Of a stretch of DNA of 64,000 nt, positions 9,482 through 19,015 are shown one piece after another. The translations under genes and the position numbers were made by a program. This stretch comes from Lysobacter dokdonensis DS-58 (lineage in GTDB: Bacteria; Pseudomonadota; Gammaproteobacteria; Xanthomonadales; Xanthomonadaceae), in contig NZ_JRKJ01000002.1 of the NCBI RefSeq assembly GCF_000770795.1, positions 62,001-126,000 on the forward strand, written 5' to 3'. The notes under the pieces are model-generated. The model saw nothing but the letters and a program-made list of their open reading frames with translations, was not told the DNA's origin and did not search any database. Every line of letters begins with the position of its first letter. Within the stretch, counting starts at the first letter, position 1.

Positions 9482-9497
9482 GCCGCCATCCGGCGGC
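9482..9497. terminator. Short hairpin between convergent genes
   Basis: GCCGCC and GGCGGC pair around an ATCC loop between the stop codons of the EAL gene and the OmpA-like gene. There is no T-run on either strand, so it may be only a weak bidirectional terminator. Confidence 0.35.
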
Positions 9498-9524
9498 CCT
9501 CCTGGTCTTCGCGACGGCGAGCGA

Positions 9525-10211
9525 TCAACCGCCCGACTGCTGTTCCACCGGGACGAGCGTGATTTCCACGCGGCGGTTCTGCGCGCGGCCGCTGTCGGTA
9601 TCGTTACTGGCGATCGGACGCGTTTCGCCGGCGCCGACGACGATCATGCGCTGCTGCAGCACGCCGTGCGAACCGAGGTAGCCGGCGACCGTGTTCGCGC
9701 GACGCTCCGAGAGCGCCTGGTTGTACTGGTCGGTGCCGACGCTGTCGGTGTGGCCGGCGATCTCGACGACGGTCTGGTTGTACTGCGTCAGCGTCTGCGA
9801 CACCTTGTCGAGCACGCCGCCGAATTCCGGCTTCAGCGTCGAGCTGTTGAAGTCGAACGTGATGCCGCTGGGCATGTTGAGCGTGATGTTGTCGCCCTGG
9901 CGAACGACATCGACGCCGGTGCCCGCCATGTTGCGGCGCAGTTCGGCTTCCTGCTTGTCCTGGTACGCGCCGACCGCACCGCCGGCGAGTGCACCGACGC
10001 CCGCGCCGACGAGCGCATGCTGGCGGCGCTCGACCGCATCGTCGCCCGTGAGCAGGCCGGCGGCCACGCCGATGGCGGCACCGATCAGCGCACCGCGCTG
10101 CGTGCGGTTGGGATCGTCCGGTGCATTCGTCTGCCCGGTGTAGGTCGCGCAACCGGATGCGGCGAGCGCGAGACCCGTGGCGACGACACCGGCGATCATG
10201 GAAATCTTCAT
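9525..10211 (-). CDS. OmpA-family lipoprotein with glycine-zipper segment
   Basis: 228 residues. A lipobox (LALAASGC, Cys21) indicates an outer-membrane lipoprotein. Residues about 45-95 are rich in small residues (GALIGAAIGVAAGLLTG, GAGVGALAGGAVGAY), a glycine-zipper pattern. Residues about 115-224 are an OmpA C-terminal domain that binds peptidoglycan (VVEIAGHTDSVGTDQYNQ, LSERRANTV, NRRVEI). The protein probably ties the outer membrane to the cell wall. The ATG at 10209-10211 is preceded by AAGGAG seven bases away; the 29-residue upstream extension lacks a better site and would bury the signal peptide. Confidence 0.93.
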   Translation of the reverse strand: MKISMIAGVVATGLALAASGCATYTGQTNAPDDPNRTQRGALIGAAIGVAAGLLTGDDAVERRQHALVGAGVGALAGGAVGAYQDKQEAELRRNMAGTGVDVVRQGDNITLNMPSGITFDFNSSTLKPEFGGVLDKVSQTLTQYNQTVVEIAGHTDSVGTDQYNQALSERRANTVAGYLGSHGVLQQRMIVVGAGETRPIASNDTDSGRAQNRRVEITLVPVEQQSGG

Positions 10212-10317
10212 GGAGCTGCTCCTTGCTTGCGGGGGAAGTCCGCTGAATGCGGGTGTCAAGCTAAGCAGGACAGCGTGCGCAACGGGTGAGGAACGCATTC
10301 ATGCGTTCAAGCACGAG

Positions 10318-11766
10318 TCAGGCGAGCAACGCTTCGGCCGCCACCGAATCGAGCTCGCGATCCCAGTCGCCCATCAACGCCAGGTACAACAACTTGTCGA
10401 ATTCCGGACCGAAGCGGCGGATCACCGCATCGGGATCCGGGATGAGTTTCGCATCGGCGATCAGGCCGAAATGCACGCGGCCGTTGTAACTCAGGATCGA
10501 AATGCCGACGCCGATCGAACCGGTCTGCGGCACCCAGAACATCATCTCGCGCACCATGCAACCGGCGAGATACAGGGGTTGCTGCGGGCCGGGCACGTTG
10601 GTCGCCACCGTGGTCGCCTTGCGACTGAGCAACTCCAGCGCGAGCGATTGCACCGCCGGGGGCGCGATGCCGAGCGCGGCGAGCAGCCCGAAGGCGACGA
10701 TCGCCTGGCGCGAAGCCTTCAACTGATGCATGCATTCGCCGACGTATTCCAGGCGGCGCATCGGATTGGCTTCGCCCACCGGCAGGTCGAGGAACACCAG
10801 TCCGAAGTGGTTGCCGAGTTTCTTCGCGTGTTCCAGCGGGCGCAGGTTGACCGGCACCGTCGCGCGCAGCGTGATGCCGTCGACGTCCGCGCCGCGTTCG
10901 AGCATGTAGCTGCGCAACGCGCCGGCGGCCGCAGCCATCAACACGTCGTTGACGGTGAATCCGCTTGCCCGGCCGACGGCCTTGACGTCTTCGAGGTCGA
11001 GCGGCTCGGCCCACGCGACGCGCTTGGTCGTGCCGAGGTCGCCGCGCAACAACGACGGCGGATCGTCGGGCAACGCGAGCGCCTGCAACAGTTCGCGCGC
11101 GATTTCGCCGCCCTCCTTCGCGAGCAGCGTGCCGAGCGAGGGATCGCGATAGATCGCCATGCCCGAACCGAGCATCTTGCCGCCCAGCTTCATCGCGCGT
11201 TGCGCGGCGCCGACGCGGCGTTCGACCGGCACGGCTTCGTCCTTCAACCATGCCTTGCCGAGGTCGCTGCCCTTCACCGCCGTGGGCGAGGTGTCGGTGA
11301 GCGAGAGCAGCACCTGCACCAGCGCCATGCCGTCGGCGTAGCTGTGGTGGATGCGGGCGACGAGCGCGCATCCGCCTTCGTAGGCTTCGACGAGGTGGAA
11401 TTGCCACAACGGACGGCTGGCATCGAGGGGGCTCGATGCGAGCTGGCTGACGTAGCGCTCGAGTGCGCGCTTGCCGCCCTTGCCGGGGAGCGCGGCGAGC
11501 TGCACGTGCCAGTCGAGGTCGAAGTTCTCGTCGTCCTGCCAGTACGCGCCGGCCGGCGTGTCGATCGGCTTCTGGCGGAAGCGTGCGTATTCGAGGAACC
11601 GCGTCTTGACGACCTGCTTCAGCGCCTTGAGCGACATCGCCTCGGCGAACATGAGGACGCCGGTGATCATCATCGGGTTGGTGCCGCGTTCCATGCGCAG
11701 CCACGCGGTGTCGACCCGCGACATGGGTTCGCGCGTTGCGCGCCTGCGGCGGGCCTTCGTGGCCAT
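10318..11766 (-). CDS. Wax ester synthase/diacylglycerol acyltransferase (WS/DGAT)
   Basis: 482 residues, usual for bacterial WS/DGAT enzymes, which join acyl-CoA to a fatty alcohol or diacylglycerol. The catalytic HHxxxDG motif is at 140-146 (HHSYADG) in the N-terminal acyltransferase half. The C-terminal half has the family's TVNDVLMAAAAGALR segment and an NVPGPQQPLYLAG segment. The N-terminus starts with a basic MATKARRRRA stretch. GAGG lies eight bases before the ATG. It stands 54 bp behind the membrane-protein gene on the same strand. Whether this strain stores neutral lipid cannot be seen; some homologues act on membrane lipids instead. Confidence 0.92.
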   Translation of the reverse strand: MATKARRRRATREPMSRVDTAWLRMERGTNPMMITGVLMFAEAMSLKALKQVVKTRFLEYARFRQKPIDTPAGAYWQDDENFDLDWHVQLAALPGKGGKRALERYVSQLASSPLDASRPLWQFHLVEAYEGGCALVARIHHSYADGMALVQVLLSLTDTSPTAVKGSDLGKAWLKDEAVPVERRVGAAQRAMKLGGKMLGSGMAIYRDPSLGTLLAKEGGEIARELLQALALPDDPPSLLRGDLGTTKRVAWAEPLDLEDVKAVGRASGFTVNDVLMAAAAGALRSYMLERGADVDGITLRATVPVNLRPLEHAKKLGNHFGLVFLDLPVGEANPMRRLEYVGECMHQLKASRQAIVAFGLLAALGIAPPAVQSLALELLSRKATTVATNVPGPQQPLYLAGCMVREMMFWVPQTGSIGVGISILSYNGRVHFGLIADAKLIPDPDAVIRRFGPEFDKLLYLALMGDWDRELDSVAAEALLA

Positions 11767-11820
11767 GCGGCGTTCCTCTCCGGGATTGCCCGGGAGTGAA
11801 TCACGCCCGGCGCGACAGGG

Positions 11821-12522
11821 TCAACGCGCGAAGGCGCTCGACGCGGCCGTACGCGGCATCCAAACGCGCGCGAGCAGGAGCGCGGCGAGCACGCCGGCTT
11901 CGATGGCCCAGACGGTCCATGGCACGCCGAACCACGCGCCGAGGACCGTGGTGCCGTCGAACCATGCGCCGTAGACCGCGCGGTCGAGGAACGGCACGGG
12001 CAGCAGCGGCAGCATCGGCACGAGGAAGGCCGCCGCGAAGACACGACCGCGATTGCGTGGCTTCAACGCGAGCCAGCAGACGATCATCGGCGGCAACGAC
12101 AAGGCGATGACCGTCGCGGTCGCGATCCACCGCCCCGCATCGGGCGTGAGCAGATCCCACAACACGCCTTCGTCGCCGCCGCCCATCACGGCGGTCAGCA
12201 ATCGCAGGAACGGTTTGTTCGCGATCACCAGCGCGAAACCCCACCACGGATCCGCGCCGCGCCGCATGTCGCGCACGATGAGCGCCATGCCGATCCACAT
12301 CAGCACGTAACTCAGCGCGGGGCCGGCGGCCGTCGTCCACGGCCAGCGTTCGCCGCACGCGACGTCGAGCGCGAACAACGACAGGCTCATGCGCCCGGGC
12401 ACGCCGCACAGCCAGGCGCCGGCGGCGTGGTGCGTGAACTCGTGCGCGAAGGACGCGAGCCACGCCAGCGCGACGAGCGCGACCAGGCTGCGTGCATCGA
12501 AGGGGAATCGGTACGTGCCCAT
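11821..12522 (-). CDS. Integral membrane protein with HEFTHH motif, possible M50-like zincin
   Basis: 233 residues with about five to six hydrophobic segments. Near the end of the first segment is HEFTHH (residues 27-32, SFAHEFTHHAAG), an HExxH zinc-binding pattern placed as in membrane-embedded site-2-type proteases. I do not see a clear M50 NPDG-type second motif, so peptidase function is a hypothesis. The ATG at 12520-12522 has GAGG six bases upstream; an in-frame start at 12687 would add an arginine- and proline-rich stretch overlapping alr and was not used. Neighbours are alr upstream and WS/DGAT downstream on the same strand. Confidence 0.7.
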   Translation of the reverse strand: MGTYRFPFDARSLVALVALAWLASFAHEFTHHAAGAWLCGVPGRMSLSLFALDVACGERWPWTTAAGPALSYVLMWIGMALIVRDMRRGADPWWGFALVIANKPFLRLLTAVMGGGDEGVLWDLLTPDAGRWIATATVIALSLPPMIVCWLALKPRNRGRVFAAAFLVPMLPLLPVPFLDRAVYGAWFDGTTVLGAWFGVPWTVWAIEAGVLAALLLARVWMPRTAASSAFAR

Positions 12523-12581
12523 GGCAGGCCTCGGGGAACCGGGACCTGCATTCGATACGGGCGGCCGCGCGCCGGTTGCGG

Positions 12582-13673
12582 TCAGGCCTCGACGAAGCGC
12601 ACGCGGCGGGTGATCGAGCACACCAGCTCGTAGCCGATGGTGCCCGCGGCCGCGGCGATGGTTTCCACCGGCAGGCCGTCGCCCCACAGGACGACCGGAT
12701 CGCCGGGCTTTGCGCCGGGATGGTTACGCAGGTCGAGCGTCATCAGGTCCATCGACACGCGGCCGACGATGGGCGCCGGGCGACCATCGAGCAACACATG
12801 CGTGCCCGACGGCGCGTGGCGCGGATAGCCGTCGCCGTAACCGATCGCAGCGACGCCGATCGGCATGTCCTCCGGGCAGGTCCACGTCGCCGAGTAGCCG
12901 ACGCGCTCGCCCTTGCACACGCGGTTCACCGCGATCAGGCGCGTGCCCAGCGTCATTGCAGGACGCAGGTCGAAGTCCGCGCCCGTGGTGCCTTCGACCA
13001 CGGAGATGCCGTACAGCGCGCCGCCGGGGCGCACCCAGTCGGCATGCGCGTCGGGCCAGCCGAGGACCGCGGCGGAATTGGCGAGCGAACGCGGGCCCGC
13101 GAGTCCCGCGGTGGCCTCGTCGAACAGGCGCATCTGCGCTTTCGTCTGCGCGCCGTCGCCGGGGCCGTTCGCGAATTCGTCGGAGCTCGCGAAGTGATTC
13201 ATCAGCACGACGCCATCGGCGACGGCCGGCATCGCCTGCATGCGTGCGTACGCCTCGCGCACGCACTCGGGCGCGAAGCCCAGGCGATGCATGCCGCTGT
13301 CCACCTTCAGCCAGCAGCGGATCGGGTCGCCGTCGGGCGCCTGTTCCAGCATCGTCAGTTGCGTGGCGTGGTGCACGACGGTTTCGACGTTGAGGCGGCG
13401 CAACTGCGGCAGGTCGTCGGCCGCGTCGAAGCCGGAGAGCAGGACGATCGGTTGCGACAGGCCCGCGGCGCGCAGGCGTTCGGCATCGCTGAGCGCGGCG
13501 ACGCCGAAGGCATCGGCGCCCTGCAATGCGCGCGCCACGCGTTCCAGGCCGTGGCCGTAGCCGTCGGCCTTGACCACCGCCATGACGCGGCTGCCGGGCG
13601 CGCGCGCGCGCACCTGCGAGAGGTTGTGGCGCAGGGCGTCGGTGTGGATCGTCGCGGAGGTCGGGCGTGCCAT
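12582..13673 (-). CDS. alr: Alanine racemase
   Basis: 363 residues, standard for Alr/DadX. It interconverts L- and D-alanine for peptidoglycan. The PLP lysine is Lys35 (AVVKADGYGHG), at the usual place in the TIM barrel. The second catalytic base is Tyr260 (RVGYSATW). WLKVDSGMHRLG and GRVSMDLMTLDL carry further conserved active-site segments. It is the last housekeeping gene of the rpsF-rpsR-rplI-dnaB-alr order, separated from dnaB only by one small gene. A duplicate catabolic racemase elsewhere cannot be excluded, so alr rather than dadX is chosen from context. Confidence 0.96.
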   Translation of the reverse strand: MARPTSATIHTDALRHNLSQVRARAPGSRVMAVVKADGYGHGLERVARALQGADAFGVAALSDAERLRAAGLSQPIVLLSGFDAADDLPQLRRLNVETVVHHATQLTMLEQAPDGDPIRCWLKVDSGMHRLGFAPECVREAYARMQAMPAVADGVVLMNHFASSDEFANGPGDGAQTKAQMRLFDEATAGLAGPRSLANSAAVLGWPDAHADWVRPGGALYGISVVEGTTGADFDLRPAMTLGTRLIAVNRVCKGERVGYSATWTCPEDMPIGVAAIGYGDGYPRHAPSGTHVLLDGRPAPIVGRVSMDLMTLDLRNHPGAKPGDPVVLWGDGLPVETIAAAAGTIGYELVCSITRRVRFVEA

Positions 13674-13692
13674 GGGCGGGAATTCTACGACG

Positions 13693-13890
13693 CTACGGAC
13701 GGCGGACCACCTTGAACAGATCGATGCGCTCGGCGTCGATGTCCGGCTCCTGCAGGCGCAGCAACTGGCGGGCGAGTTGCACGGCCTCGTAGCGGTCGTC
13801 GGCGAGGATGTGTTTGCGCAGGCCCGATTCGGGCGCGCCCTCCTCGTCCTGGGGCCCGATGCGGAATTCCACCGTGTACACGTACGCCAT
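13693..13890 (-). CDS. Small uncharacterised protein between dnaB and alr
   Basis: 65 residues, no signal peptide or membrane segment. It has a beta-alpha-like pattern starting MAYVYTVEFRIG and a charged middle (RYEAVQLARQLLRL). I do not recognise a named family. It is a real gene: a strong GGGAGG lies seven bases before the ATG, it fills the gap between dnaB (41 bp upstream) and alr (19 bp downstream), and no better frame exists there. Confidence 0.75.
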   Translation of the reverse strand: MAYVYTVEFRIGPQDEEGAPESGLRKHILADDRYEAVQLARQLLRLQEPDIDAERIDLFKVVRRP

Positions 13891-13931
13891 CGCCGATCCT
13901 CCCGGGGGAAAGAAAATCGTTGCCGCGTGCG

Positions 13932-15341
13932 CTATTCGAAGCTGCCCACCGAGTCGTGTGACAGGTTGTCGAACCGCGTGTATTCGCCGAAGAACTTCAG
14001 CTTGATCGAACCGGTCGGGCCGTTACGCTGCTTGCCGATGATCACTTCGGCCAGGCCCTTGTCCGGCGAGTTTTCCTTGTTGTAGTAGTCGTCGCGGTAG
14101 ATGAAGACGATCACGTCCGCGTCCTGCTCGATGGCGCCCGATTCGCGCAGGTCCGCCATCACCGGGCGCTTGTCGGTACGCGTTTCCAGCGAGCGGTTGA
14201 GCTGCGAGAGCGCGATCACCGGCACGTTGAGTTCCTTCGCCAGGCCCTTGAGCGAGCGCGAGATCTCGGAGATTTCGGTGGCGCGGTTTTCGCTGTTGCC
14301 CGGCACGGACATCAGCTGCAGGTAGTCGATGACGATCAGGCCGAGGTCGTGCTCGCGCTTGAGGCGGCGCGCCTTGGCGCGCAACACCTCGGGCGAGAGG
14401 CCCGGCGTGTCGTCGATGAAGATCTTGGCTTCGCGCAGCAGGCGGATCGCGCTGGTGACGCGGCTCCAGTCCTCGTCCTCGAGCTGGCCGGTGCGCAGGC
14501 GCGTGGCGTTGACGCGGCCGGTGGAGGAAATCAGGCGCAGCGCGAGCTGCGAAGCCGACATTTCCATCGAGAACACCGCGACGGCCTTCTTTGTCTTCAT
14601 CGCCGCGTACTCGGCCATGTTGAGCGCGAGCGTCGTCTTGCCCATCGCGGGGCGCGCGGCGAGGATCAACAGGTCCGTGGGCTGCAGGCCCGCGGTCATT
14701 TCGTCGAATTCGGTGTAACCGGTGGGCAGGCCGGTGACGCTGCCGCCGTTCTCGTAGCGCTTCTGCAGCACGTCGAAGGCTTCGGACAGCGCGGTGTTGA
14801 CCGCGGTGAAGTCCGTGCGGCCGCGCGCGCCGGCTTCGGCAATGGCGAACACTTCCTGCTCGGCCTTGGCCAGCAGCTCGCCGCTGTCGCGGCCTTCGGG
14901 CATGAAACCGTCGTTGACGATGTTGGTGCCGACGTCGATCAGCTGCCGCAGCACCGCCTTGTCGCGCACGATCTCGGCGTAGGCCTTGATGTTGGCGGCC
15001 GACGGCGTGGTGCTGGCCAGTTCGATCAGGTAGGCACCGCCGGCTACTTGTTCGGCCAGGCCCATCGACTCGAACCATTCGCCGAGCGTCACCGCGTCGT
15101 AGGGCTTGTTGCGTTCGGCGAGTTCGCGGATCGCGCGCCAGATCAACTGGTGGTCGCGGCGATAGAAGTCGGTTTCGACGACCAGGTCGGCGACGCGGTC
15201 GTACGCATCGGGCGCGAGCATCAGGCCGCCGAGCACCGCCTGTTCGGCTTCCACCGACTGCGGCGGCACGCGCAACTGCTCGACCTTGTGGTCGTTGCGC
15301 GTTGCGAACGCGGCATCCCGCAACCCATTGCGTCCGCTCAT
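13932..15341 (-). CDS. dnaB: Replicative DNA helicase DnaB
   Basis: 469 residues. The N-terminal primase-interacting domain (VPPQSVEAEQAVLGGLML) is followed by a linker and a RecA-like ATPase. Walker A is at about 226-233 (RPAMGKTT), Walker B at about 335-341 (LIVIDYLQLM), and the C-terminal DLRESGAIEQDADVI segment is present. It unwinds DNA as a hexamer at the replication fork. The ATG at 15339-15341 was chosen because GGAGACGGAAGA lies upstream and the N-terminus matches family length. An upstream in-frame ATG at 15542 would run through the rplI terminator and leader and add 67 atypical residues. Confidence 0.97.
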   Translation of the reverse strand: MSGRNGLRDAAFATRNDHKVEQLRVPPQSVEAEQAVLGGLMLAPDAYDRVADLVVETDFYRRDHQLIWRAIRELAERNKPYDAVTLGEWFESMGLAEQVAGGAYLIELASTTPSAANIKAYAEIVRDKAVLRQLIDVGTNIVNDGFMPEGRDSGELLAKAEQEVFAIAEAGARGRTDFTAVNTALSEAFDVLQKRYENGGSVTGLPTGYTEFDEMTAGLQPTDLLILAARPAMGKTTLALNMAEYAAMKTKKAVAVFSMEMSASQLALRLISSTGRVNATRLRTGQLEDEDWSRVTSAIRLLREAKIFIDDTPGLSPEVLRAKARRLKREHDLGLIVIDYLQLMSVPGNSENRATEISEISRSLKGLAKELNVPVIALSQLNRSLETRTDKRPVMADLRESGAIEQDADVIVFIYRDDYYNKENSPDKGLAEVIIGKQRNGPTGSIKLKFFGEYTRFDNLSHDSVGSFE

Positions 15342-15378
15342 CGGTCTTCCGTCTCCCCTGCCCTGACGGGCGATCCTA

Positions 15379-15394
15379 GTCGCCCTCGGGCGAC
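15379..15394 (-). repeat. Inverted repeat in the dnaB leader
   Basis: GTCGCC and GGCGAC pair around a four-base loop, about 37-52 bases before the dnaB start and downstream of the DnaA box. Function unknown. Confidence 0.45.
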
Positions 15395-15412
15395 ATGCGT
15401 TGCAGACAACTC

Positions 15413-15421
15413 TGTGGATAA
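15413..15421 (-). promoter_or_regulatory. Perfect DnaA box in the dnaB upstream region
   Basis: The minus strand reads TTATCCACA, the consensus DnaA 9-mer, 72 bases before the dnaB start codon. A TTGCAC -35-like hexamer lies just upstream at 15425-15430, but no convincing -10 is visible. DnaA could control dnaB here; this is inferred from the site alone. Confidence 0.6.
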
Positions 15422-15465
15422 CCGGTGCAAATCGAACCGGATGTCCGTCGCACGGGATGAGATGC

Positions 15466-15497
15466 CAAAAAAAACGGGCGCCCCGAGGGGCGCCCGT
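15466..15497 (-). terminator. Rho-independent terminator of the rpsF-rpsR-rplI operon
   Basis: A ten-base GC-rich stem (acgggcgccc with gggcgcccgt) around a four-base loop is followed on the minus strand by eight T. It lies 22 bp after the rplI stop and separates the ribosomal operon from dnaB. Confidence 0.95.
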
Positions 15498-15519
15498 TCG
15501 TCGTATTGCTTGATCGCGC

Positions 15520-15972
15520 TTACGCGGCTTCGGCGACGACAATGACCTTGACGGTCGTTTCGACGTCGGCGTGCAGGTGCACGAGGACGTCGTATTCGCC
15601 GATGTTGCGCAGCGGGCCTTCGCCCATCACCACTTCGGACTTCTCGACCGGCGTGCCGGCGGCGGTCAGGGCGTCGGCGATGTCGCGCGGGCCGACCGAA
15701 CCGTACAGCTTGCCTTCCGTCGACGCGTTCGCGGCGATGGTGACCGACGTGCCTTCCAGGCGCGCCTTGCGGCCTTCGGCACCGTCGAGCGAGGCCTTGG
15801 CCTTGGCTTCGTATTCGGCGCGCTTGGCTTCGAACTCGGCGACGTTGCCGGCGGTGGCCGGCACGGCCTTGCCCTGCGGGACGAGGAAGTTGCGGCCGTA
15901 ACCCGGCTTGACCTTGACCTTGTCGCCGAGGTTGCCGAGGTTGGTGACCTTCTGGAGAAGGATCAGATCCAT
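15520..15972 (-). CDS. rplI: 50S ribosomal protein L9
   Basis: 150 residues, the normal length. The N-terminal domain has [17 protein letters not shown] and the [18 protein letters not shown] signature, followed by the long connecting helix rich in Glu, Ala and Lys. The C-terminal domain has [16 protein letters not shown]. It binds 23S rRNA at the base of the L1 stalk. GGAG lies eight bases before the ATG. It is third in the rpsF operon and is followed directly by the terminator. Confidence 0.98.
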   Translation of the reverse strand: MDLILLQKVTNLGNLGDKVKVKPGYGRNFLVPQGKAVPATAGNVAEFEAKRAEYEAKAKASLDGAEGRKARLEGTSVTIAANASTEGKLYGSVGPRDIADALTAAGTPVEKSEVVMGEGPLRNIGEYDVLVHLHADVETTVKVIVVAEAA

Positions 15973-15993
15973 TTCATTTACTCCGATTCGTTA

Positions 15994-16014
15994 GCGGCGC
16001 GCGATGCGCGCCGC
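15994..16014 (-). repeat. Hairpin between rpsR and rplI
   Basis: A nine-base perfect stem (GCGGCGCGC with GCGCGCCGC) around a three-base loop sits in the 66-bp rpsR-rplI gap, 22 bases before the rplI ATG. No T-run follows, so it is more likely an mRNA processing or attenuation element than a terminator. Confidence 0.5.
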
Positions 16015-16038
16015 AACTGTTGCTGTCCGAATGGACGA

Positions 16039-16269
16039 TTAGGCGTTGTGGTTGTCGGTGTACGGGATCAGCGCGAGGAAACGCGCGCGCTTGACGGCCG
16101 ACTGCAGCTGGCGCTGGTACTTCGACTTGGTGCCCGTGATGCGGCTCGGGACGATCTTGCCGGTCTCGGTGAGGTACTGGCGGAGCGTGTTGAGATCCTT
16201 GTAATCGATCTCCTTGACGCCCTCGGCCGTGAACTTGCAGAACTTGCGGCGGCGGAAGAACTTGGACAT
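16039..16269 (-). CDS. rpsR: 30S ribosomal protein S18
   Basis: 76 residues. The family core is present: [10 protein letters not shown] at the N-terminus, [26 protein letters not shown] in the middle, and [19 protein letters not shown] near the end. It pairs with S6 on the 16S rRNA central domain. Its gene follows rpsF after 12 bp. The priB gene that sits between these two in enterobacteria is absent. Confidence 0.98.
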   Translation of the reverse strand: MSKFFRRRKFCKFTAEGVKEIDYKDLNTLRQYLTETGKIVPSRITGTKSKYQRQLQSAVKRARFLALIPYTDNHNA

Positions 16270-16281
16270 GTCGTGTGCTCC

Positions 16282-16701
16282 TTAGGCGGCTTCGGCGGCG
16301 TCGTCGTTGTCGGCGATGCCCACGGCACCGTCGTCATCGCGGCGGCGACGTTCGCCACGCTCGGGCTTGTCGCCCTTCTCGTCCTTGTTCTTCATGATCA
16401 GGGACTGCTCGGTGACCGCGTCGTCGCGCTTCATGACGAGGTGGCGGAGCACGGCGTCGTTGAAGCGGAAGGTGTCGACGAGCTCGTTGAGCACGGCCTG
16501 GTCGGCTTCGATGTTCAGCAGCACGTAGTGCGCCTTGACCAGGTTTTCGATCGGGTACGCCAGCTGGCGGCGGCCCCAGTCTTCCAGGCGGTGGATCTTG
16601 CCGGCGCCGTTTTCGATGAGCGACTTGTAGCGCTCGATCATGGCGGGCACCTGCTCGCTCTGGTCCGGATGGACCAGGAACACGATTTCATAGTGACGCA
16701 T
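16282..16701 (-). CDS. rpsF: 30S ribosomal protein S6
   Basis: 139 residues with the S6 fold signatures [25 protein letters not shown] and [11 protein letters not shown]. After residue 100 is a charged tail ([14 protein letters not shown], then an acidic AEAA end). The E. coli tail is glutamylated; whether that occurs here is unknown. The ATG at 16699-16701 follows AAGGA six to seven bases upstream. The longer in-frame reading to 16785 would cover the structured leader and is rejected. First gene of the operon. Confidence 0.98.
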   Translation of the reverse strand: MRHYEIVFLVHPDQSEQVPAMIERYKSLIENGAGKIHRLEDWGRRQLAYPIENLVKAHYVLLNIEADQAVLNELVDTFRFNDAVLRHLVMKRDDAVTEQSLIMKNKDEKGDKPERGERRRRDDDGAVGIADNDDAAEAA

Positions 16702-16809
16702 GGTGGTTCCTTGAGGATGTGGCCCGATTTCGCAGGCCGGACAGCCCCCCGGGGAGTGCAGCGATACAGCCACCCGGTGGAGCAAGAAACCCGCGGGCGT
16801 TCCGCGGGG
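16702..16809 (-). promoter_or_regulatory. Structured rpsF 5' leader, possible S6:S18 autoregulatory RNA
   Basis: About 108 nt lie between the predicted promoter and the rpsF ATG. The leader has a seven-base hairpin (CCCGCGG with CCGCGGG, 16790-16808) and then CCACCGGGTGG near 16772-16783. rpsF leaders in many bacteria bind the S6:S18 complex through a CCG-containing bulge. The CACCGG stretch could be that element, but I cannot fold and compare it here. Confidence 0.35.
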
Positions 16810-16815
16810 CGCGAA

Positions 16816-16844
16816 ATTATGGGGGAATCAAGGGGTTGAGGCAA
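16816..16844 (-). promoter_or_regulatory. Sigma-70-type promoter of the rpsF operon
   Basis: On the minus strand TTGCCT (-35, 16839-16844) and CATAAT (-10, 16816-16821) are separated by exactly 17 bases. They match the consensus in four and five of six positions. The site lies between the Fe-S carrier stop and rpsF and overlaps a small inverted repeat (ggggttg with caacccc, 16832-16848). Confidence 0.75.
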
Positions 16845-16856
16845 CCCCGAAGGGCG

Positions 16857-17195
16857 TCAGGCCACGTCGGCCCGGGTCGTGAAGCTTTCCCCGCAGCCGC
16901 ATTCGGCCGTCACGTTGGGGTTGCGGAACACGAACTGCTCGTTGAGGCCCTGCTTCACGAAGTCGATCTGCGTGCCGTCGATCAACTCCAGGCTCTCGGC
17001 GTCGACGTAGATCCGCACCCCGTCCTGCTCGAACACGGTGTCCCCGGGGCGCTCGTCCTTCGCCATGTCGGCGAGGTACCCCCAGCCCGAACAGCCGGTT
17101 TTCTTCACCCCGAAACGCAGGCCCAGCGCGGTGGGCGCGGCTTGCAGGTAACCGCGGACACGGTCGAGGGCGGCGGGCGCGAGGGTGACGGCCAT
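16857..17195 (-). CDS. A-type iron-sulfur cluster carrier (IscA/ErpA/HesB family)
   Basis: 112 residues. The three conserved cysteines are Cys35 (KKTGCSGWGY) and Cys99/Cys101 in the C-terminal ECGCGESF. These bind and deliver Fe-S clusters to target proteins. The start at 17195 has GGAG five bases upstream; an earlier in-frame start at 17219 lacks a site. The SGWGY motif and length fit this family, but the subtype (ErpA, IscA or SufA) cannot be fixed from sequence alone. It is divergent from asnS, with 109 bp between the starts. Confidence 0.92.
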   Translation of the reverse strand: MAVTLAPAALDRVRGYLQAAPTALGLRFGVKKTGCSGWGYLADMAKDERPGDTVFEQDGVRIYVDAESLELIDGTQIDFVKQGLNEQFVFRNPNVTAECGCGESFTTRADVA

Positions 17196-17232
17196 GGGGG
17201 ACTCCGGTGTGCAGCGCACATTGTAGAGGGGG

Positions 17233-17261
17233 CGGACCGGCGATGCCGGTGCGGCTACACT
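17233..17261 (+). promoter_or_regulatory. Candidate asnS promoter
   Basis: TACACT at 17256-17261 resembles a -10 box, with a weak -35 (CGGACC) 17 bases upstream, about 44 bp before the asnS ATG. The -35 match is poor. Confidence 0.3.
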
Positions 17262-17304
17262 TATGTGTTCAGGAAGTGGTTTCGCCCTCTCGGAGATTCA
17301 AGGC

Positions 17305-18705
<1,401 letters not shown>

Positions 18706-18709
18706 GCAT

Positions 18710-19015
18710 TTGATCCTCTTCTTCGCCCTGCTCTTCCTCGCGCTGGCCATCGCCGGCGCCACGGCGTTCGTGATCTTCTGGCCGCTCGCGCTGGTGCACA
18801 TCCGCGACAAGCATCCGGAGATCACGGCCGTGCTCGGGCATGGCGCATTCCTCAAACCGTCGGCGCTCGCGTGGTTGCTGCGCGGCGATTACCAGTCGGC
18901 GCGCGACAGCGGCCTGAGCGGGCTCGCCACGCCGGCGCGCGTGTCGCTGCTGGTGATCATCGCGGGCCTGGCGTTCGCCGGCATGTTGTGGCTCTGGGCG
19001 CAGGCGTATGGCTGA
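18710..19015 (+). CDS. Small uncharacterised membrane protein
   Basis: 101 residues with two hydrophobic segments: about 2-25 (FFALLFLALAIAGATAFVIFW) and about 78-97 (SLLVIIAGLAFAGMLWLW). The loop between them is soluble. The likely start is TTG at 18710, four bases after the asnS stop, with GGAG ten bases upstream inside asnS; no ATG or GTG fits. It overlaps the next gene at ATGGCTGA. I do not recognise the family. The coupling to asnS may be positional only. Confidence 0.7.
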   Translation: MILFFALLFLALAIAGATAFVIFWPLALVHIRDKHPEITAVLGHGAFLKPSALAWLLRGDYQSARDSGLSGLATPARVSLLVIIAGLAFAGMLWLWAQAYG

